Under the pieces are notes generated by a model, which saw nothing but the letters and a program-made list of their open reading frames with translations, searched no databases and was not told the DNA's origin. The position numbers were made by a program, and so were the translations under genes. Below, in pieces: positions 17,701-28,503 of a stretch of DNA of 64,000 nucleotides. Position 1 is the stretch's first letter. Every line of letters begins with the position of its first letter. The DNA comes from Xanthomonas arboricola pv. guizotiae (GTDB lineage: Bacteria > Pseudomonadota > Gammaproteobacteria > Xanthomonadales > Xanthomonadaceae): positions 1-64,000 of the forward strand of contig NZ_MDSK01000023.1 in NCBI RefSeq assembly GCF_002940205.1, read 5' to 3'.

Positions 17701-18076
17701 CGGCGGCCGGAAGGTGCCGACGCTGGACGGATGAATCCTCGTCGGAGGCAGCAAGAGGCAGCACGCGAACGCAACGCAACGCAACGCAACGGGAAGATAC
17801 CTAGCCAGCGGACACCGGCCGCGCTCGCCTGGCGATGCGCACACCGCAGTCGCCGCGCTCAGCGCCCTACCGGCTCCCATTGCGCGTGATACAGCTGCCA
17901 GTCGTCGTCCTGCAGGCGCCAGCACGACCAAAATCGCGACCAACCCGACCCGCCACCGCGCTTGAATGCTGCTGTGCATCACGCTTCGCCTTTTCCATGC
18001 ATGACGGTATGCTGCCCACTGTCGTAGTGCCGTGGAACACACCGCGTCACGTACCGAATACCCTGGAGGGGGGCAG
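17698..18076 (+). other. Gene-poor gap upstream of rpfB
   Basis: About 380 bases with no convincing complete gene. It holds four exact GCAAC units (17771-17790), a possible coding remnant on the minus strand (17859-17978), and the rpfB leader with a good ribosome-binding site. No clear sigma-70 promoter stands out. Confidence 0.6.
17859..17978 (-). pseudogene. Possible C-terminal remnant of a lost gene
   Basis: On the minus strand a 39-codon stretch without a start codon reads protein-like, ending RLQDDDWQLYHAQWEPVGR before a TGA. It is preceded in frame by another TGA. The aromatic-rich ending resembles the last strand of small NTF2-like proteins. This rests on composition only and may be chance. 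Confidence 0.25.
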
Positions 18077-19759
18077 ATGAATCAGGCACGTCCTTGGTTG
18101 CAAAGTTATCCGGCCGGCGTCTCCGACGAGATCGATCTGGAGCAGTTCCGTACCGTGGCCGAGGTGTTCGCCACCTCGGTCAAGCGGTTTGCCGACCGCC
18201 CCGCGTATCACAGCTTCGGCAAGACCATCACCTATCGCGAAGCCGACCAGCTGGTCGAGCAGTTCGCCGCCTATCTGCTTGGCGAACTGCAGTTGAAGAA
18301 AGGCGACCGCGTCGCCCTGATGATGCCCAACTGTCTGCAGTACCCGATCGCCACCTTCGGCATCCTGCGTGCCGGCCTGACCGTGGTCAACGTCAATCCG
18401 CTCTACACCCCGCGCGAGCTGAAGCATCAGCTGATCGACTCCGGCGCCAGCGTGCTGGTGCTGATCGACAACTTTGGCACCACCGTCCAGCAGGTCATCG
18501 CCGACACCCCGGTCAAGCAGGTGATCACCACCGGGCTGGGCGACATGCTCGGCTTCCCGAAAGCGGCGCTGGTCAACTTCGTGGTCAAGCACGTCAAGAA
18601 GCTGGTGCCCGATTACCGCATCAATGGCGCGATTCGTTTCCGCGAGGCACTGGCGCTGGGCCGCAAGCACAGCGTGCCGACCCTGCAGATCGAGCCCGAC
18701 GACATCGCCTTCCTGCAGTACACCGGCGGCACCACCGGCGTGGCCAAGGGCGCGATGCTCACCCACCGCAATCTGGTGGCCAACATGCAGCAGGCCCATC
18801 AGTGGCTTGCCGGCACCGGCGAGCTGGAAGAAGGCGCCGAGGTGGTCATCACCGCGCTGCCGCTGTATCACATCTTTGCATTGACGGCCAACGGCCTGGT
18901 CTTCATGAAGATCGGCGGCTGCAATCACCTGATCAGTAATCCGCGCGACATGCCCGGCTTCGTCAAGGAACTGAAGAAGACCCGCTTCACTGCCTTCACC
19001 GGGGTCAACACGCTGTTCAACGGCCTGCTCAATACCCCTGGCTTCGATCAGGTGGATTTTTCATCGCTCAAGATGACCCTCGGCGGTGGCATGGCGGTGC
19101 AACGTTCGGTGGCCGAACGCTGGAAGAAGGTCACCGGCCTGACCCTGGTCGAGGCATACGGCCTGACCGAAACCTCGCCGGCCGCCTGCATCAACCCGAT
19201 GGACCTGAAGGACTACAACGGCTCGATCGGCCTGCCGATTCCGTCCACCGATGCCTGCATCAAGGACGACGCCGGCGCCGCGCTGCCATTGGGCGAGATC
19301 GGCGAGCTGTGTATCAAGGGCCCGCAGGTGATGAAGGGCTACTGGAAGAAGCCCGAGGAAACCGCCAAGGTCATGGATGCCGACGGCTGGCTGCACACCG
19401 GCGATGTCGCGCGGATGGACGAACAGGGCTTCGTCTACATCGTCGACCGCAAGAAGGACATGATCCTGGTGTCCGGCTTCAACGTGTATCCGAACGAGAT
19501 CGAGGACGTGATCGCCGAGATGCCCGGCGTGCTGGAGGTGGCCGCCGTCGGCATGCCGGACGAAAAGTCCGGCGAGATCGTCAAGGCCGTCATCGTGAAG
19601 AAGGACCCTGCCCTGACCGCCGACGCCGTCAAGGCGCACTGCCGCGCCAACCTGACCGGCTACAAGCAGCCGCGAGTGATCGAATTCCGCAAGGAACTGC
19701 CGAAAACCAACGTCGGCAAGATCCTGCGCCGCGAATTGCGGGATGCACCAACCAGGTAA
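18077..19759 (+). CDS. rpfB: RpfB, long-chain acyl-CoA ligase of the DSF cluster
   Basis: A 560-residue FadD-type AMP-forming ligase. The ATP-binding loop YTGGTTGVAKGAML (about residues 215-228) and the later motifs EAYGLTETSPA, GWLHTGDVA and VDRKKDMILVSGFNVYP are intact. In Xanthomonas, RpfB activates free fatty acids and contributes to turnover of DSF signals. The ATG at 18077 follows GGAGGGG, better than the upstream ATG at 18032. It is followed by a hairpin, then rpfF on the same strand. Confidence 0.95.
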   Translation: MNQARPWLQSYPAGVSDEIDLEQFRTVAEVFATSVKRFADRPAYHSFGKTITYREADQLVEQFAAYLLGELQLKKGDRVALMMPNCLQYPIATFGILRAGLTVVNVNPLYTPRELKHQLIDSGASVLVLIDNFGTTVQQVIADTPVKQVITTGLGDMLGFPKAALVNFVVKHVKKLVPDYRINGAIRFREALALGRKHSVPTLQIEPDDIAFLQYTGGTTGVAKGAMLTHRNLVANMQQAHQWLAGTGELEEGAEVVITALPLYHIFALTANGLVFMKIGGCNHLISNPRDMPGFVKELKKTRFTAFTGVNTLFNGLLNTPGFDQVDFSSLKMTLGGGMAVQRSVAERWKKVTGLTLVEAYGLTETSPAACINPMDLKDYNGSIGLPIPSTDACIKDDAGAALPLGEIGELCIKGPQVMKGYWKKPEETAKVMDADGWLHTGDVARMDEQGFVYIVDRKKDMILVSGFNVYPNEIEDVIAEMPGVLEVAAVGMPDEKSGEIVKAVIVKKDPALTADAVKAHCRANLTGYKQPRVIEFRKELPKTNVGKILRRELRDAPTR

Positions 19760-19808
19760 TCGCAGGCATGTTCCGGCAGGAAGTGAAGACCCTGCCGAAG
19801 ATGTACAC

Positions 19809-19845
19809 CAGAGGGCTTTCCCGGCGATGGGAAGGCCCTCTGCGT
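19809..19845 (+). terminator. Hairpin between rpfB and rpfF
   Basis: A 14-bp stem with one mismatch (CAGAGGGCTTTCCC with GGGAAGGCCCTCTG) and a 6-base loop. T run is weak. It may limit readthrough from rpfB, giving rpfF separate control. Confidence 0.65.
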
Positions 19846-19942
19846 TCGTGGAGATAGTGCCGGTGTAGCATCGATTCGGAGTGGATCGTGCGCGCCCGCC
19901 GGCATCCACTCTCCCACCGCGGGCCCTCCCAGGATCATGCCC

Positions 19943-20812
19943 ATGAACAAAATTGAAAAGCGCTACCTCGGCCGTCCTCATTCCACCATTCGTGTCGACT
20001 CATCGGTCGCCGACGGCACCCACTGGTTGTTTATGCATGCGGACGCGGACGCCGGAGTACGGCCGTGCTGCCGGACCGACTTGCTGGAAGACATGTGGGA
20101 GATCATGAGCACCATCACCCGCGCACCGCACGAGCGTCGCACCGGCGAGCTTCGTCATTTCGTCCTCGCCTCCGACGCGGACGCCTTCAATCTCGGTGGC
20201 GATCTGGACCTGTTCGCACGCTTGATCCGCGAACAGAATCGCGAGCAGCTCATGCGCTACGCGATTCGCTGCGTGGAAGGCGTCCATCACCTGCATGTCG
20301 GCTTCGGTGGGGACGTGCGCAGCATTGCGCTGCTGCAAGGCGATGCATTGGGAGGCGGGCTGGAGATGGCCCTGGCCTGCCACACCATCGTTGCCGAGGA
20401 AGGCATCGGCATGGGGCTGCCCGAGGTCCTGTTCGGCCTGTTTCCGGGCATGGGCGCGTATTCGTTCCTCTGCCGTCGCGTGTCGCCCCAACTGGCAGAG
20501 AAGATCATTCTCGATGGACGCGTCTACAGCAGCGAAGAGATGCATGCGATGGGAATCGTGGACGTGCTGGTGCCCAAGGGACAGGGCGTCGCCGCTACCC
20601 AGACCCTCATCCGTCAGCAGAAGCGCATCTCCAACTCCTATCTGGCAATGAACGCGGCACGCAATCTGGCCCAGGCAGTGCCTTACGACGAATTGCTGCG
20701 CATTACCGAAGTCTGGGTCGACACGGCGCTGGCACTGAGCGACAAATCGCTGCGGACGATGGACCGCCTGGTCAAGGCACAAAATCGCCGAGCCAGCGCA
20801 AGCGTTGCCTGA
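19943..20812 (+). CDS. rpfF: RpfF, DSF synthase (crotonase family)
   Basis: A 289-residue crotonase-fold enzyme, the same length as Xcc RpfF. With the ATG at 19943 the two catalytic glutamates fall exactly at E141 (GGGLEMAL) and E161 (MGLPEVLFGLFPGMG). It acts on 3-hydroxyacyl-ACP as dehydratase and thioesterase to make the cis-2-unsaturated fatty acid signal DSF. AGGA lies 8 bases before this ATG; the ATG at 19937 would be too close to it. The core FNLGGDLDLF and the ending KSLRTMDRLVKAQ are typical, but the sequence is well diverged from the Xcc protein as I remember it, most strongly in the first 70 residues. Confidence 0.93.
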   Translation: MNKIEKRYLGRPHSTIRVDSSVADGTHWLFMHADADAGVRPCCRTDLLEDMWEIMSTITRAPHERRTGELRHFVLASDADAFNLGGDLDLFARLIREQNREQLMRYAIRCVEGVHHLHVGFGGDVRSIALLQGDALGGGLEMALACHTIVAEEGIGMGLPEVLFGLFPGMGAYSFLCRRVSPQLAEKIILDGRVYSSEEMHAMGIVDVLVPKGQGVAATQTLIRQQKRISNSYLAMNAARNLAQAVPYDELLRITEVWVDTALALSDKSLRTMDRLVKAQNRRASASVA

Positions 20813-20843
20813 TTTTTGGTCGATCCAATACTGGGGGAATCAG

Positions 20844-20865
20844 GCCCGGCCGATGGCCGGGCTTT
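20844..20865. terminator. Shared terminator between convergent rpfF and rpfC
   Basis: A perfect 8-bp G+C stem (GCCCGGCC with GGCCGGGC, loop GAT) followed by TTT on the plus strand. It lies in the 55-base gap between the two convergent stop codons. Confidence 0.75.
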
Positions 20866-20867
20866 GC

Positions 20868-23066
20868 TCAGCCCGAATCGCCTTTACCGGTGGCGTCGCC
20901 ATCGGATGTTTTGTGTACACGCTGGGCAAGCGCTTCGCGTCCTTGTACCAATCCGTGATTGAGCTGCTCCAGCCGCTGCCGCCATTCGGCGCGTAACTGG
21001 GTTTCGGAAAGCCGCATCAACTCGCCACCCTGCTCGGCCAGTCCGACCAGCCCGAGATTGCTGGAAACGCCCTTGACGGCATGCGCATGCTCGCGTAGCA
21101 GCTCCCAGTCCTGGTCGGCGGCGGCCTTGCCAAGCTGCACCACACAGGCAGCCGCGTCGCTGAGGCACTGTTGGATGAACTCGCGTTCGAATTCCTTCCC
21201 CATGCCCAGTTCGGCCAGTTCGTCCAGGACGGCAGGATCGAGCACGACACCGCTCGGCGCCGGTCCGCGCTGGGCAATGGCCGGATCGGCCTGACGCAAT
21301 TTCTGGTTGACGGCGATGTCGGACAAGGTGTCCAGCAACTTGACCGCCGCAACCGGCTTTGCCAGGAAGGCATATGCCCCGGCTTGCTCGCAACTGCGAA
21401 TCGACTCGGGCGTCACGTCGGCACTCAGCACCACCACCGGCGTGCCCGGTTTGCCGCCCGCCTGCATGACCCGCAGTTGCTTGAGCATGTCCAGGCCACT
21501 GACGCCGGGCATGTGCAGGTCGACGATGGCAGCGTCGTAGTCGGTGTCGGCCAACGCGTCCAGTACCGCCTCGCCCCCATCCACGCAGGTCACGCGATGT
21601 CCCGCTTTCTGCAACAGCCGCTGCAGCACCAGGCGGTTGGCCAGGTGATCGTCTGCCACCAGGATCATCATGCTGCGCACGCGGGCGCGATGGCGCAGGA
21701 ATGGATCGGCAAACGCGATCACGTTGCCCGGGATCGTCGTGGCATCGGCGTCCGCCAACACGGGCGGTGTCGCGGCGGCCGGCTTGGCGGACGCCGGACC
21801 GAACGGAAGCTCGAACCAGAACAGGCTACCGCCTTGTGGATTCTCCTCGAAACCGATTGCGCCGCCCATCGACTGGACCAGCCCCCGCGCGATGGTCGTT
21901 CCCAGACCGCTACCTTCGAACCGCCGGGCCAGCCCGGTATCGGCCTGTTCGAAGGCCTCGAACAGGCGCGGGCGCATGTCGACCGGCACGCCGATCCCTG
22001 TGTCCAGGATCTCGAACCGCACACGCAGTCCCGTGCGGGCATGCGCCGCCGTCGCCACGTGGGCATTGCTGACCGCCACGGTCAGCTGCACGCAGCCATG
22101 GTCGGTGAACTTGACCGCATTGCCGACCAGATTGAGCAGGATCTGCTGCAGGTGCACCGCATCCCCATGCAACAGCGTCGGCACGTCTTCTGCCACGTTC
22201 GCCCGGTAGTCCAGGCCCTTGGTCTTCGCCTGCGGTTCCAGGATCAGGGCGATGGCCTGCAGCGTATCGCGCAACGCAAAATCGGACGCATTGATGCGGA
22301 GCTTGCCGGCTTCGATGGCCGAGATATCCAACACCTCTTCCACCAGCGCCAGCAGGCTGCGCGTGGAGGCTTGAATGGTTTTCAGGCATTCGCGCTGCTC
22401 GCTGTCCAGCCGCGTCGTTGCCAATACTTCGGTCATTCCGGACAGACCGTTGAGCGGTGTCCGAAACTCGTGGCTCATGTTGGCCAGAAAGCGGCTCTTG
22501 GCCTCGCTGGCACGACGCGCCTCGGCGGTTGCACGGGTCAACTGCCGCAGAAGACTGGAGAAATACAGCGGAACGGCAGCCAGACCAACCGCAAGCCCGA
22601 CCCCAAGGCGCTGGTTGCGTTGCCAGTATTCGGTCATCGACAGCGTCGTGGAAAAGCTCACCACCGCCATTGCCACCGCAAGATACAGATACTGGTTGCC
22701 ATAGCGCAGGCCATTACCGACGGTGACCCACATCACCACGACATAGACCCAGGCCAGCGGCTCGCCCATCTGGATCATGCCGGCCGCCATCAGCCCGTAA
22801 TCGGCCAACATGCCCAGGATGCGGCGCGCATCCGAGCGGTCGGGTCGCCACAGCAGCCATCCGAACAATGCAAGGCCCAGCCCGAGGCCTGTCAGCACGA
22901 TGACCAAGACCCCGGTGTGCTGGTGCAGCGGCAAGCTGTGCCGGACATCCGGCACAAGGACATATGACAGGATCAAGCTGATCAGCACGATGCGGACGAT
23001 CGCCTGGCCATGTTCGCTGTCAGGTCGATTCATCAACCGCTGCCGGATCCTTCCGAACGGATTCAT
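20868..23066 (-). CDS. rpfC: RpfC, DSF sensor hybrid histidine kinase
   Basis: A 732-residue membrane sensor. It has about five transmembrane segments (residues 25-172), a histidine kinase core with H199 in ANMSHEFRTPLNGL, an ATPase domain, a receiver domain with D in AIVDLHMPGVSGLD, and a C-terminal HPt domain with H in EHAHAVKGVSSNLG. RpfC binds DSF, relays phosphate to RpfG, and holds RpfF inactive at low signal through its receiver. The N-terminal DSEH that precedes TM1 in the Xcc protein is kept. The ATG at 23066 lies 4 bases after the rpfG stop. The input region and rpfF seem to have diverged together. Confidence 0.95.
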   Translation of the reverse strand: MNPFGRIRQRLMNRPDSEHGQAIVRIVLISLILSYVLVPDVRHSLPLHQHTGVLVIVLTGLGLGLALFGWLLWRPDRSDARRILGMLADYGLMAAGMIQMGEPLAWVYVVVMWVTVGNGLRYGNQYLYLAVAMAVVSFSTTLSMTEYWQRNQRLGVGLAVGLAAVPLYFSSLLRQLTRATAEARRASEAKSRFLANMSHEFRTPLNGLSGMTEVLATTRLDSEQRECLKTIQASTRSLLALVEEVLDISAIEAGKLRINASDFALRDTLQAIALILEPQAKTKGLDYRANVAEDVPTLLHGDAVHLQQILLNLVGNAVKFTDHGCVQLTVAVSNAHVATAAHARTGLRVRFEILDTGIGVPVDMRPRLFEAFEQADTGLARRFEGSGLGTTIARGLVQSMGGAIGFEENPQGGSLFWFELPFGPASAKPAAATPPVLADADATTIPGNVIAFADPFLRHRARVRSMMILVADDHLANRLVLQRLLQKAGHRVTCVDGGEAVLDALADTDYDAAIVDLHMPGVSGLDMLKQLRVMQAGGKPGTPVVVLSADVTPESIRSCEQAGAYAFLAKPVAAVKLLDTLSDIAVNQKLRQADPAIAQRGPAPSGVVLDPAVLDELAELGMGKEFEREFIQQCLSDAAACVVQLGKAAADQDWELLREHAHAVKGVSSNLGLVGLAEQGGELMRLSETQLRAEWRQRLEQLNHGLVQGREALAQRVHKTSDGDATGKGDSG

Positions 23067-23070
23067 AGCC

Positions 23071-24207
23071 TCACACCCCGGGTCGTGCCGATGCGGTCGA
23101 GAATTCGCCGCAGATCTGGTCCAGCTGCGTGCGGCCGCGCAGCAGCGCATCCACGCAGCGCGGGTCGAACAGGCGACCGCGCTGTGCGTAGAGATAGGCC
23201 AGCGCGGCATCCATGGTCCAGGCGTCCTTGTATGGGCGCGGCGACAGCAGCGCGTCGAACACGTCGGCCACCGCCACGATGCGCGCTTCCAGCGGAATCG
23301 CCTCGCCGACCAGTCCATCCGGGTAACCGGTGCCGTCGTAGCGCTCGTGATGACGCAGTGCGATCAGGGCGCCGACCTGGATGAAGCGGTTCTGGCTGCC
23401 GCTGAGCAGCTCGTAGCCGATCCGCGGATGCCGCTTCATGATGCTCATCTCGTCGTCGGTGAGCTTGCCCGGCTTGAGCAGCACCGCATCGGGAATGGCG
23501 ATCTTGCCCATGTCGTGCAGCGGTGCGGCCATCTCGATGATGCGCACCTCTTCTTCCGACAGGCCGAGCTGCTCGGCGATCAGGCCGGCCACGTGCGACA
23601 TGCGCTCCAGGAAGGCGCTGGTGCCCGAGTCGCGGTACTCGATGGCGCGCGCCAGCCGCGACAGCGTCTCGCGTTCGCGCTCTTCGACCTCGTTCATGCT
23701 GGCCAGCAGGCGCTGCTCCAGCGACAACGCGCGTTGCTTGACGCTTTCGCTCTGCTGACGCAGCTGCAGCAAATTGGCGCAGCGCGCACGCAGTTCGCGC
23801 GGGCGGATCGGCTTGACCAGGAAATCGATCACGCCCGCTTCCAGCGCCGCCTGACGGATCGGCTCGTCGCCGACGATGGTGATCAGGATGATCGGAATAT
23901 CGCGATGGCTGGGCAGCCGGCGCAGACGCCGGGCGAATTCCAGGCCATCCATGCCGGGCATGCGGTAGTCGAGCAGCAACAGATCCACCCGTCCGGCCTC
24001 GCACCACGCCAATGCATCGAGCGGGTCACCGAAATCGTAGACCTTCAATTCCGGTGCGATGTCCTCGATGACGTGGCGCAGCATCGTCCGCGCGGACATC
24101 TGGTCATCGACAATGACGATGTTCAATCCCAGATCCGCCTTTTCCGACCAGCTTCCCGATGGATCCGCCGACGAGGCGCCGGCAAGATTACCCAAAACAT
24201 CCTGCAT
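23071..24207 (-). CDS. rpfG: RpfG, HD-GYP c-di-GMP phosphodiesterase response regulator
   Basis: A 378-residue response regulator: a receiver domain with phospho-acceptor in LLLLDYRMPGMDG (near residue 80) and an HD-GYP domain with HDMGK and HHERYDGTGYPDG. After phosphorylation by RpfC it hydrolyses c-di-GMP, which releases Clp to activate virulence genes. A GGAG lies ahead of the ATG at 24207. It is upstream of rpfC in one operon with only 4 bases between, so no rpfH gene is present between them. Unlike rpfF and rpfC, it appears almost unchanged from the Xcc protein. Confidence 0.96.
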   Translation of the reverse strand: MQDVLGNLAGASSADPSGSWSEKADLGLNIVIVDDQMSARTMLRHVIEDIAPELKVYDFGDPLDALAWCEAGRVDLLLLDYRMPGMDGLEFARRLRRLPSHRDIPIILITIVGDEPIRQAALEAGVIDFLVKPIRPRELRARCANLLQLRQQSESVKQRALSLEQRLLASMNEVEERERETLSRLARAIEYRDSGTSAFLERMSHVAGLIAEQLGLSEEEVRIIEMAAPLHDMGKIAIPDAVLLKPGKLTDDEMSIMKRHPRIGYELLSGSQNRFIQVGALIALRHHERYDGTGYPDGLVGEAIPLEARIVAVADVFDALLSPRPYKDAWTMDAALAYLYAQRGRLFDPRCVDALLRGRTQLDQICGEFSTASARPGV

Positions 24208-24347
24208 AGCCGTTGCTCCTCTATCCCGAGAACGGAAAAGCGATGACGCCGGCCGCTGCGCCGACTCCCCCGACGATACGCCATTCGGGGCTCCGCTCTA
24301 GCATATGCAGTATCTGTGCCGTCGGCACGCCGACGACACAAAAAAGA

Positions 24348-25865
<1,518 letters not shown>

Positions 25866-26073
25866 GGCGGAAATCGGTCTGCGATAGGTCGGGCGCATGC
25901 CCGGTGGAGAATGCGGAACCGGGCTGGCCGGCTCCTGCGTTTTACGGTGTCTCGGTGACAATTGCACGGCGCAACGGGACGGCGTGGCGATTTACCGGCT
26001 GCACGGCGCTGCATAGCGCGGCAGGGCGCGGATGACGTCGCTGCGCAGCAGGCGCGGCAACGTCTCACTGCGG

Positions 26074-27199
26074 TCAGGCATCCAGGCGTTTGGAGCCTGC
26101 CGCCAGACCGGCCTTGAGGCTGGCCTCGACGAATTCGTCCAGGTCGCCATCCAGCACTTTCTGGGTGTCGCTGCGTTCGATGCCGGTGCGCAGATCCTTG
26201 ATGCGGCTCTGGTCGAGCACGTAGTTGCGGATCTGGCTGCCCCAGCCGATGTCGGACTTGGTCGCTTCCAGCGCGTCGCGCTCGACGTTGCGCTTCTGCA
26301 CTTCCAGCTCGTACAGCTTGGCGGCCAGCATCTTCATCGCGTTGTCGCGGTTCTGGTGCTGGCTGCGGCCGGTCTGGCAGGCGACCACCGTGTTGGTCGG
26401 GATGTGCGTGATACGCACCGCCGATTCGGTCTTGTTGACGTGCTGACCACCGGCACCCGAAGAGCGGTACACGTCGGTCCGCAGGTCGGCCGGGTTGATG
26501 TCGATCTCGATGTTGTCGTCCACTTCCGGCGACACGAACACCGAGGTGAAGCTGGTATGCCGGCGGTTGTCCGAATCGAACGGCGACTTGCGCACCAGCC
26601 GGTGCACGCCGATCTCGGTCTTCAGCCAGCCGTAGGCGTACTCGCCCTCGATGCGGATGGTGGCCGACTTGATGCCCGCCACTTCGCCGCCCGACACTTC
26701 CATCAGCTCGGTCTTCCAGCCGCGCGACTCGGCCCAGCGCAGGTACATGCGCAACAGGATTTCGGCCCAGTCCTGCGCCTCGGTGCCGCCGGCACCGGCC
26801 TGGATGTCGACGAACGCGTTGGCGCCGTCCATCTGGCCGGAGAACATGCGCTGGAATTCCAGTTTCTCGACATGCGCCTGGTACTTGTCCAGATCGGCGA
26901 TCACCGCCATCGCAGTGTCTTCGTCCTGCTCGATTTCGGCCAGCTCCAGCAGATCGACGGCATCGCTCAGGCCGGCCAGCACATCGGCGATGCCGATGAC
27001 GGTCTTTTCCAGCAGCGAGCGCTCGCGGCCCAGGGCCTGCGCGCGCTCGGCATCGTTCCACACATCGGGGCTCTCGAGCTCCCGGCTGACTTCTTCTAGA
27101 CGTTCTTTCTTGACGTCGTAGTCAAAGATACCCCCTGAGCGAGAGCACGCGATCGTTGAGATCGGTGATGCGCTGGCGGATCGGATTGGTTTCGATCAT
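26074..27199 (-). CDS. prfB: Peptide chain release factor 2 (programmed +1 frameshift)
   Basis: RF2, 374 residues after a programmed +1 frameshift. The first 25 codons from ATG 27199 ([18 protein letters not shown]...) end at CTT-TGA. The rest continues in the +1 frame as [12 protein letters not shown]. The SPF tripeptide that reads UGA/UAA ([10 protein letters not shown]) and the GGQ motif ([14 protein letters not shown]) that triggers peptide release are present. RF2 represses its own synthesis: scarce RF2 lets the ribosome shift at the UGA. A naive reading starting at 27063 lacks the first 45 residues. Confidence 0.96.
27121..27136 (-). promoter_or_regulatory. RF2 programmed frameshift site
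   Basis: On the minus strand AGGGGG (27131-27136) stands three bases before CTT-TGA-C (27121-27127). These are the internal Shine-Dalgarno and slippery codon plus poor-context stop of classic prfB autoregulation. Confidence 0.95.
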
Positions 27200-27430
27200 G
27201 ACGGACTTCCGGCAAACAAGCCCGGTAGTTTAGCAAGCGGGCGACGGTGGCGGAACGCGGTGGCGGTCGTGACGGGCCGCAGTTTCATGCCGGCCGTGAC
27301 GTCATGGCGACCACTGCAAGCTCGGACCGGAACAAGGCAGCCAGGAGGCGGCTCAGATGACGGGCGCCTGGGCCCATCTGCCACTGCGAAGCCATCGGTG
27401 CGATCGCACGGCTAACAGCCTGGATAACCG

Positions 27431-28351
27431 TCAGCCCTGCGCGGCCTCCACACGCTGCGGCGTAGGCGCCTGCCCTGCCACCACCCGTAACGCGGCCAGG
27501 TAACGGCGACTGCACGGCAGCACGGTGGCGTCGGCCAGGTGCACGCGGGCGTCGCCGGATTCCAGCGGCTCGATCGCCAGCACGCGTGCCAGCTGCACCA
27601 GATAGCTGCGATGGATGCGCACGAACACGGCCGGGTCGAGCCTGGCCTCGATCGCGGCCATCGTGCTGCGCAGCGGGTAATCGTGGCCGCGTACATGCAA
27701 ATTGACGTAGTTGCCCGACGCCTGGACCCATTCGATGTCGGCGGTGGCGACCAGGAAGTCGCGCCCCAGCTTGCGCACCAGAAAACGCTCCGGACGGTCC
27801 AGCGGCTCGACCGGCGGGCCTTCGTCCGGGGCGGCCAGCAGATGTGCCTCGCCCTGCCGACGCCGGCCATACCATGCCAGCGCATGCCGTAGCGCCACCA
27901 GCAAGGCAAAGGTGCGCAGATCCTTGGAGAGTTCATACAGCCACTGCAACCGCAAGGCACCGAAATCGTAGTGCGCACCGACCGCCAGATAGACCAGCTT
28001 GCGCAGCAGCACCATGCCGCTCACGTGCAGCAGCCACCAGACAAGTGCGGCCGCGAGATAAAGAGGAACGCGCCGCCGCCAGACATCGGCATGCAACGGC
28101 CAACGCGTGCACAGCCAGATCAGTGCCGGCAAGAGCAGCAGTGAGACGGTCGCGCTGCTCAGCTCCCAGGTCAGCACCTGCCACAGCAGCAGTGGCTGAC
28201 CATCGCGGCGTGCCGCCAGCCATGTGCTCGCGGTGTTGCCCAGCGCGCTGCCATAGAAAACCAGCAGCCAGATCAACGCCACCCAGCGCCTGCCCGCGCC
28301 GGCATCGCTGTCGGTCGCGCGTGCGATAGCCCCGGACACAGGTGAATTCAT
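27431..28351 (-). CDS. rpfD: RpfD, membrane-bound LytTR-family regulator
   Basis: A 306-residue protein with four predicted transmembrane segments in the first 165 residues (for example WVALIWLLVFYGSALG and VPLYLAAALVWWLLHV) and a C-terminal LytTR DNA-binding domain (about 195-295; VQASGNYVNLHV, FVRIHRSYLVQL). This matches the RpfD position and type in the rpf cluster. Its target and signal are not evident. It has no phospho-receiver, so the membrane part is the presumed sensor. It is divergent from the acyltransferase gene and 231 bases from prfB, a gap that holds nothing I can name. Confidence 0.85.
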   Translation of the reverse strand: MNSPVSGAIARATDSDAGAGRRWVALIWLLVFYGSALGNTASTWLAARRDGQPLLLWQVLTWELSSATVSLLLLPALIWLCTRWPLHADVWRRRVPLYLAAALVWWLLHVSGMVLLRKLVYLAVGAHYDFGALRLQWLYELSKDLRTFALLVALRHALAWYGRRRQGEAHLLAAPDEGPPVEPLDRPERFLVRKLGRDFLVATADIEWVQASGNYVNLHVRGHDYPLRSTMAAIEARLDPAVFVRIHRSYLVQLARVLAIEPLESGDARVHLADATVLPCSRRYLAALRVVAGQAPTPQRVEAAQG

Positions 28352-28503
28352 CCGCGCATTCTATGCAAACCGCCCGTTTGCCGTCCCCGGTTCGTCACTG
28401 TGGGACAGCAACTGGTCACTCGGGGACGGCATTGCCGCCCTTGGCGCAGCTGCTTGTTGCCTGCGTTGCCGAGGATGCGGGCATGCCTCCTGCCGACACC
28501 ACC

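Noticed and set aside
17659..18042. A 127-codon minus-strand frame upstream of rpfB
   Set aside because: It overlaps the acnA terminator and the rpfB leader and has no ribosome-binding site or recognisable domain; another frame here is the more protein-like one.
20868..23318. The longest rpfC frame, starting inside rpfG
   Set aside because: The extra 84 codons lie within rpfG in another frame; MNPFGRIRQRL at 23066 is the family start.
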